Source: VAZQ01 sp963841705
Lineage (GTDB): Bacteria > Pseudomonadota > Alphaproteobacteria > Rhizobiales > Xanthobacteraceae
Assembly: GCA_963841705.1 (NCBI GenBank)
Contig: CAWJDY010000018.1
Location: 182,275 to 246,274 of the forward strand
Direction: 5' to 3'
Length of the DNA: 64,000 nucleotides
Shown here: positions 59,914 to 64,000 of the stretch, one piece after another
How the letters are laid out: the number at the start of each line of letters is the position of its first letter
Numbering within the stretch: position 1 is the first letter of the stretch
Translations under genes and position numbers: made by a program
The notes under the pieces: generated by a model
The model's input: only the letters and a program-made list of their open reading frames with translations
What the model was told of the DNA's origin: nothing
Database searches by the model: none

Positions 59914-60684
59914 TCACGTTGCTGAAGACAACAAGCTGGAGCTAATCCACCCCTGCAGATAGCCGGCTGCGCGACTTGCAGCTGCGTCCGGGTCATTTCC
60001 TTCCAGGACCTCGCAAATCGCGCTGAACGTCAGGCCTTTGCTTACCTGCCCCCACATTCCGGCTTCTTCATTGCCTATTCTGCGAAAGGACGGAATGTCT
60101 TGGTGACGGAATACGAGCACGTGCTCGGGAGACCGCAGCCGTGAGACGGCCGGTGGGTCCATGTGCTCCTCAAGTGCTATCCAAATCGCTACCGCGTTTG
60201 TTCCAAACTTAAGGCGAGCAGCGGAGGGATGCGTCTTGAACCGCAATCGGGGCCAAGCCTCCGGCGGTATAGTGGCAAGATCGGCAAGTTGGAGGACTGG
60301 CGCGTCCTCGGCGTCGGATGCATCTTTGAGCTTTTGTTCGAGGAGGGCGAGATCGGCAAGTTCTGGGCGGCTCGAGTACGACGCAGTCTCCCTCAGGAAC
60401 TGGGGCAGATGTTGCGCGTACCACCGTACAGTCGGATGATGTGATGGAAACGCTGCTACGTATTCCCGCGCCATTTTCTCGAAAAGCGAATTGCCCAGAT
60501 AGGCATGCACCGCGTCATGATCCTGACACAGGACTTTGACTAAGCGATTTACATACCAATCGCGATAAACCCCAAGCAGCAGCTCGGGTCTTTCCCGAGC
60601 GCCTGGCATGATCTCGCTCAGCACGGCATCGTCGCCCGCGATAATCGCGCGCTGGAAACGGTCTTGGAGTTCCCGCAGCTGCAA
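59914..60684 (-). CDS. DUF2063 (HvfC-type) protein, MNIO partner
   Basis: About 256 aa from the TTG at 60684 (AGGA eight bases upstream, giving MQLRELQDRFQRAIIAGD, the usual family start); an ATG at 60768 would overlap the MNIO gene by 50 bp. The N-terminal DUF2063 domain reads LLGVYRDWYVNRLVKVLCQD, YLGNSLFEKMAREYVAAFPS, PTVRWYAQHLPQFLRE, and ADLALLEQKLKDASDAEDA; the C-terminal part is a winged-helix-like FRRIGNEEAGMWGQVSKGLT. Proteins of this type bind the MNIO enzyme and deliver the precursor peptide in bufferin and related RiPP pathways. Translationally linked to the MNIO gene. Confidence 0.87.
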   Translation of the reverse strand: MQLRELQDRFQRAIIAGDDAVLSEIMPGARERPELLLGVYRDWYVNRLVKVLCQDHDAVHAYLGNSLFEKMAREYVAAFPSHHPTVRWYAQHLPQFLRETASYSSRPELADLALLEQKLKDASDAEDAPVLQLADLATIPPEAWPRLRFKTHPSAARLKFGTNAVAIWIALEEHMDPPAVSRLRSPEHVLVFRHQDIPSFRRIGNEEAGMWGQVSKGLTFSAICEVLEGNDPDAAASRAAGYLQGWISSSLLSSAT

Positions 60685-60718
60685 CTGTGTCGTCCTACAA
60701 TCGATACCTCGCTTTTGT

Positions 60719-61642
60719 CTAGCGATCTGGAGCGCCCCTCGTCCTAGCGGAGAATGCCTCCGTCGCAATGACGCGCGCGTGCGCCACTTCTTCCGCCAAT
60801 TCAGCGAGTGGGGGAATGTTTTCGTCGCGCTCGATTATAGTCGAGGTCGCCCCGAAGCGCTGGAGCGCCAACCGGTAAAGATTCCACACCTCATCGGAGA
60901 TCGGCCTGTCGTGCGTATCGATGATGTGCGTTTCCATATCCGTATAGCCCGCCAAGTGGAATTGCACGACGCGATCGGCAGGGATACCCGCAAGAAACGT
61001 CCTCGGATTATAGCCCTGGTTGAATGCGCTCACAAACACGTTGCCGATGTCCAATAGGAGCCAGCAACCCGTTCTGCGTGTCAGCTCTGTCAGAAACTCC
61101 CATTCCGGGATCTCGGAATTACGAAAACGGACATAGCTGGACACATTCTCGAGTGCGATCGTGGACTTCAGAAAATCTTGGACAAACTGTATGCGCAATA
61201 TGACGTGTTTAAGCGCCTCTTCTGTGTAGGGGATAGGGAGCAAGTCATGCAGATAGACGCCGTGCACTCCGGCCCAACAAAGATGATCGGAAATCCAAGC
61301 CGGCTCGATGTGGGCAGCTAGCGATTTAAGCCTGCTAAGGTAGTCGAGGTTTACGTCAGCGGTCGAAGCAATTGAGAGCGATACTCCGTGCAGGACGACT
61401 GGATAGCGGGCGCGAATACGATCGAGCATTTTCAGTGGGATGCCGCCCGGTACCATGTAGTCCTCGGAAGTAGCCTCAAGCCAGTCGATGGCATGCTTCT
61501 GCTCTAGAAGTTCTGAATAATGTTGCGGGCGTAGTCCGAGTTCAAAGCCCAGGTAAGCGGGCTTTGCATCGCTCGCGAGTTGTCCGCATCTGACGGCCCG
61601 CTCCGTACTATTCATCTGCTCGTACTTCTTATCCGATGCCAT
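60719..61642 (-). CDS. DUF692/MNIO family oxidative enzyme
   Basis: About 307 aa (ATG at 61642; other ATG at 61726 and 61615 are possible, none with a strong ribosome site). A TIM-barrel multinuclear non-heme iron enzyme of the DUF692 family, relatives of MbnB and TglH that modify cysteines in peptides. Metal and substrate motifs: GFELGLRPQHYSELLEQK, WLEATSEDYMVPGGIP, VVLHGVSLSIAS, WISDHLCWAGVHGVYLHDLL, ALENVSSYVRF, LLLDIGNVFVSAF, VVQFHLAGYTDMETHIIDTH and STIIERDENIPPL. All usual ligands appear present. It heads a two-gene unit with the DUF2063 gene. Confidence 0.9.
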   Translation of the reverse strand: MASDKKYEQMNSTERAVRCGQLASDAKPAYLGFELGLRPQHYSELLEQKHAIDWLEATSEDYMVPGGIPLKMLDRIRARYPVVLHGVSLSIASTADVNLDYLSRLKSLAAHIEPAWISDHLCWAGVHGVYLHDLLPIPYTEEALKHVILRIQFVQDFLKSTIALENVSSYVRFRNSEIPEWEFLTELTRRTGCWLLLDIGNVFVSAFNQGYNPRTFLAGIPADRVVQFHLAGYTDMETHIIDTHDRPISDEVWNLYRLALQRFGATSTIIERDENIPPLAELAEEVAHARVIATEAFSARTRGAPDR

Positions 61643-61805
61643 TTCAAACCGCGATACGTCCGAACAACCAACGAGGCAAGGCTTGTATTCGAACAGCTTG
61701 TTCGTCCGCAGTATACATGCTACCATAAGCCGTAGCCGACAAAAATGCTCGGACGCGAGCTGTTGGATCGGCCTTTAGCGATTGGATTTCCGAAGGAGCA
61801 AGGTC

Positions 61806-62093
61806 ATGAAACGTGCCGTCGATTCGGGTACGGGCGTTGCCGCTGCTGCGGCCAAGCTTGTTCTCACAGGTGCAGTCACCACCACGCTTGCCGTGTTTGC
61901 GCAGGCGCCCAAGGCCTACGCGCAAAGTGGCTGTTCTATTTATATTCACGCCCCCAGAACCTCACAGGCGGCACGGGCGGCTGTGGTGAGAACTCAGGCA
62001 TCGCAGGTCGGTGTAACGGCAGTGCAGGGCCAAATTCGATCTGTGCGTGATAGTATCCAACGGAAGGCTGTCGGACGCCGACCTTCTGGTTGA
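61806..62093 (+). CDS. Small exported protein, possible modified-peptide precursor
   Basis: A 95-aa protein starting MKRAVDSGTGVAAAAAKLVL with hydrophobic segment to about residue 36 and a probable cleavage after APKAYA. The mature part is QSGCSIYIHAPRTSQAARAA, then VVRTQASQVGVTAVQGQIRS and a basic C-terminus KAVGRRPSG, with one cysteine. AAGGAG lies eight bases before the ATG. It is divergent from the MNIO gene by about 160 bp. Known bufferin precursors (DUF2282) carry four cysteines, so this is not a canonical one. It could alternatively be the start of a truncated autotransporter-type protein, because the downstream sequence is gene debris. Confidence 0.6.
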   Translation: MKRAVDSGTGVAAAAAKLVLTGAVTTTLAVFAQAPKAYAQSGCSIYIHAPRTSQAARAAVVRTQASQVGVTAVQGQIRSVRDSIQRKAVGRRPSG

Positions 62094-62598
62094 GGCATTG
62101 CACACTCGCTTTTGCATCTGATCGCATCAGTTAATTGCGCCTTAAAAGAGCGGTTGGAGAGAGCATATTGCTGCTCTTGCGGCGCGTTGCGTCGCATTTG
62201 CTGTAGCGGGTCGTCCATTCGGCTAGGGGTCTTGTCCGCGCCGTGGCGTTCTCGCCCGACGGCGTAATCGCCGCGTCGGGAGGCGAGGACCACACCGTGG
62301 GCGTTCGCCATGCCCATCTCGGCGCATGCGCAGACCCAGACTGGCGCTGCCATCACTGAGATGCACCAGCGGCAGGTGGCCACCCGACCTGTACTTCCTG
62401 CACGACGAAACCTCGTCGAACTCCACCTTTCGGGCGGTGCTGGTGGGGACGGCGCGCGAGATGCTGTCTGGCTCGAGTTTTCCGAGGGGCGCGCTTTTGC
62501 TCATCCTATCGGGCAATCCGACCGGAACCAGCGCTAGCGCATCTTATGATGACGTCCGACCGCGTGAGGGCAACCTCATCAGGGAACTGCTCCGAGCA
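62094..62598. other. Gap with WD40 and other remnants
   Basis: At 62222-62300 the plus strand reads VRAVAFSPDGVIAASGGEDH, one WD40 repeat with its neighbours missing. At 62385-62545 another plus frame reads FLHDETSSNSTFRAVLVGTA, which I cannot assign. No intact gene is seen. Confidence 0.5.
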
Positions 62599-63000
62599 TT
62601 ACCGTTCTGCGTTGATGCGCCTGATCTTCGATCGCCAAGCCAATAGTCTGTCGTCCGCCGTCATCAATGCTGCCTCGTGCGCGACAGCAGTAGCTGCGAT
62701 GAATTGGTCGGAAGGGTCGCCGTGAAGCGCGTCCAGCTGAACTGCGATAATCGCAATATCGCCCGTCAGTGGAAGCTCTCGGACACCCGCCTGTAGCATG
62801 AGTTTGCGTGTTTCAGCTGGATCATCAAGTGAACGCAGGCGGCCTTTCGCGATCAGCAACGCAATTTCCCAAAAACTGATGGCGCTGATCGCCAGTTGCG
62901 CTTCAGCTAATGCGGTTACCGCCGTGTCGCGAGCTTTCTTCCCGAGTGCCGAATTGTTGCGCAGTATCCAAATGGCTGCATGGGTGTCGAGCAAGATCAC
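62599..63000 (-). CDS. PIN-domain toxin (VapC type)
   Basis: A 133-aa PIN-domain ribonuclease from the GTG at 63000, which overlaps the antitoxin stop as GTGA; a GTG at 63015 would add five residues. The acidic active-site residues are D5 (ILLDTHAAIW), E45 (AISFWEIALL), D98 (HGDPSDQFIAATA) and D116/D117 (LMTADDRLL). The LDTHAAIW and SFWEIA.L..KGR pattern is that of the VapC subgroup paired with Phd-like antitoxins. VapC toxins cleave specific RNAs, usually tRNA or rRNA. Co-transcribed with the antitoxin upstream. Confidence 0.92.
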   Translation of the reverse strand: MILLDTHAAIWILRNNSALGKKARDTAVTALAEAQLAISAISFWEIALLIAKGRLRSLDDPAETRKLMLQAGVRELPLTGDIAIIAVQLDALHGDPSDQFIAATAVAHEAALMTADDRLLAWRSKIRRINAER

Positions 63001-63227
63001 TTGAGCGCTTCCCACTCTACATCAATCGGGGAGATGATGTCCCCGGTGATGAAGAGGCGGTCCTTCATGAGGCCCAACAGTTTCGGCCGTGATGCGCGGT
63101 GCGGTACCAGCTCCGCCACCGGCTTGCCCTTCTTCGTTATCACCACAGCCTCCCCGGTGCGCTCCACCTCGTCCATGATCGCCAAGCATTTGGCCTTGAA
63201 TTCCGAGGCCTTGATCATCCGCGACAT
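62997..63227 (-). CDS. Phd/YefM-family antitoxin
   Basis: A 76-aa antitoxin. MSRMIKASEFKAKCLAIMDE and VERTGEAVVITKKGKPVAEL are the conserved N-terminal DNA-binding and dimerisation part of Phd/YefM antitoxins, and the C-terminal LFITGDIISPIDVEWEALK tail would neutralise the toxin. ATG at 63227 has AGGAG six bases upstream; upstream frame extension to 63347 is not supported. A perfect 22-bp palindrome begins 13 bases before the start, as expected for autoregulation by the antitoxin or complex. Confidence 0.92.
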   Translation of the reverse strand: MSRMIKASEFKAKCLAIMDEVERTGEAVVITKKGKPVAELVPHRASRPKLLGLMKDRLFITGDIISPIDVEWEALK

Positions 63228-63239
63228 GGTCTTCTCCTT

Positions 63240-63261
63240 GACCATAGTCATGACTATGGTC
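63240..63261. promoter_or_regulatory. Operator palindrome of the toxin-antitoxin unit
   Basis: Perfect 22-bp palindrome with half-sites GACCATAGTCA and TGACTATGGTC, ending 13 bp upstream of the antitoxin ATG. An added CACATAGTGA follows at 63261-63270 as a weaker half. Position and symmetry fit binding by a Phd-type dimer pair. Confidence 0.8.
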
Positions 63262-63400
63262 ACATAGTGACAGGTCAGGATCGATATGCCAATGGGGGAG
63301 GCTCGGGTCGGCGCCGGGACCGCTCGTCTCCCGGCGCTTTTCCCCACCCCCTGTTCCCGATGCCCTTGCCTTGCCCCGATCCGCTGTTAGCTTGCCGTGC

Positions 63401-63985
63401 ATGTGGGGCCGCCGTGAACGCAAGCAACTGGACGAGCCGAGACCGACCGAATCCCCGGGCCGGCTCAAGGAGGCGCTGCGCCAAGCGCGGGTCGAGCAGG
63501 CGGATCGCACCGGCGTGGTCGTTGATCTGCACGATGCCGAGATTGCTCGGCTCGAACTCCTCAACGACGCTCTTGATCCGCTGTTCGAGCAGGTTCCCGC
63601 CGAGATCGATCTGTTCGACCGCGGTCTCAGCCGAAGCGAGACGCCCCGCCTGTGGATCGATCCGGTGGCGCATGTCGACATGGGACGCGACAAGCGGGTG
63701 TACCGGCTGCTGCAGGACACCCGCTACGGCCGCAAGGTGCTGGCGGAGACCGGCAATGTCGTCGAGATGGTCAACTCCGTCACCAAATACGTCGCCCAGC
63801 GCATGGTCGAGCGCGAGCGCGCGCTCGCGGACGGCGCGTTCCCCGCGATCCGCGACCTTCGCTCCGAGGTTCGCGCGCTGCGGCGCCGCAAGCGCGGACG
63901 CGCGTTCAAGGCCTTTCTGTTCGGCCTGCTCCTCGGCTTTGCCACCTTGATCACGGCCGCCCTGATGTTTGGCCCGAAGGGCTGA
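63401..63985 (+). CDS. Conserved-type hypothetical with C-terminal membrane segment
   Basis: A 194-aa protein from the ATG at 63401 (frame open from 63371). MWGRRERKQLDEPRPTESPG is a basic, disordered start, then a mostly helical domain: LKEALRQARVEQADRTGVVV, RLELLNDALDPLFEQVPAE, IDPVAHVDMGRDKRVYRLLQ, DTRYGRKVLAETGNVVEMVN. A basic stretch RRRKRGRAF precedes a hydrophobic C-terminal segment FLFGLLLGFATLITAALMF, so it should be a tail-anchored inner-membrane protein with the domain in the cytoplasm. The function is unknown. Confidence 0.75.
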   Translation: MWGRRERKQLDEPRPTESPGRLKEALRQARVEQADRTGVVVDLHDAEIARLELLNDALDPLFEQVPAEIDLFDRGLSRSETPRLWIDPVAHVDMGRDKRVYRLLQDTRYGRKVLAETGNVVEMVNSVTKYVAQRMVERERALADGAFPAIRDLRSEVRALRRRKRGRAFKAFLFGLLLGFATLITAALMFGPKG

Positions 63986-64000
63986 GCGCGATTGCGGTGT

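Noticed and set aside
61644..61949. Minus-strand frame upstream of the MNIO gene as possible precursor peptide
   Set aside because: It is antisense to the small exported protein, lacks a signal peptide and has no ribosome site.

Overview
The window looks like an accessory, mosaic stretch of a high-GC alphaproteobacterial chromosome, most likely a Bradyrhizobium-type member of the Hyphomicrobiales. The basis is indirect: codon use, many lone ABC_sub_bind proteins with twin-arginine-like leaders ending in PLAARAQQ, a DivK-like regulator, a pRiA4b ORF-3 gene behind an IS66 tail, and several small proteins of rhizobial type. No rRNA or intact tRNA was found.

Layout. 0-10 kb: a group II intron 5' piece, Ku, a coiled-coil protein, a truncated GAF gene beside a second, ORF-less group II intron relic, a CBS protein, an MHS-type transporter and a secreted sorbosone/glucose dehydrogenase-like protein. 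9.6-18.3 kb: a LysR regulator divergent from an operon of Ohr-like peroxidase, DUF4331 protein, SDR and RidA protein. This is followed by a complete IS630-type insertion sequence, then an exported alpha/beta hydrolase, an exported maleate-isomerase-like protein and a Tat-type epoxide-hydrolase-like protein on the other strand. 19-28 kb: five full-length ABC_sub_bind lipid/aromatic-type binding proteins, three of them chained by 4-nt ATGA overlaps, without permease or ATPase genes. They are interleaved with three internally deleted copies of one group II intron; one copy is fused to the 5' end of a binding-protein gene. 28-50 kb: phage and integrative-element genes (serine recombinase, large terminase, two small-terminase loci, primase-polymerase, tyrosine recombinase) mixed with fragments of other genes (flavin monooxygenase, IS66, DNA ligase D, cytochrome c, MFS carrier). 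A lower-GC SulP-STAS-cNMP transporter with a LivK-type binding protein also lies here. 50-64 kb: a three-gene molybdenum hydroxylase operon (Mo subunit, 2Fe-2S subunit, di-heme-motif cytochrome c) divergent from a secreted unknown protein and a Tat-exported bicupin. Next come DUF2442, a hydroxypyruvate-isomerase-like protein and an SDR. A DUF692 (MNIO)/DUF2063 pair lies divergent from a small exported protein, and the window closes with a Phd/PIN toxin-antitoxin pair carrying a perfect operator palindrome and a conserved hypothetical.

Functional reading. Intact units suggest periplasmic oxidation and carbonyl chemistry (sorbosone dehydrogenase, Mo hydroxylase plus cytochrome, exported hydrolases, isomerase-like protein, bicupin), oxidative-stress defence (LysR/Ohr/RidA) and solute capture by orphan binding proteins. 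The rest is a graveyard of fragments whose junctions coincide repeatedly with group II intron ends and with 3' ends of ABC_sub_bind genes. This suggests that homologous recombination among these repeats shaped the region. The candidates most worth checking as undescribed systems are the MNIO/DUF2063 pair with its non-canonical exported neighbour, and the intron-remodelled binding-protein array.
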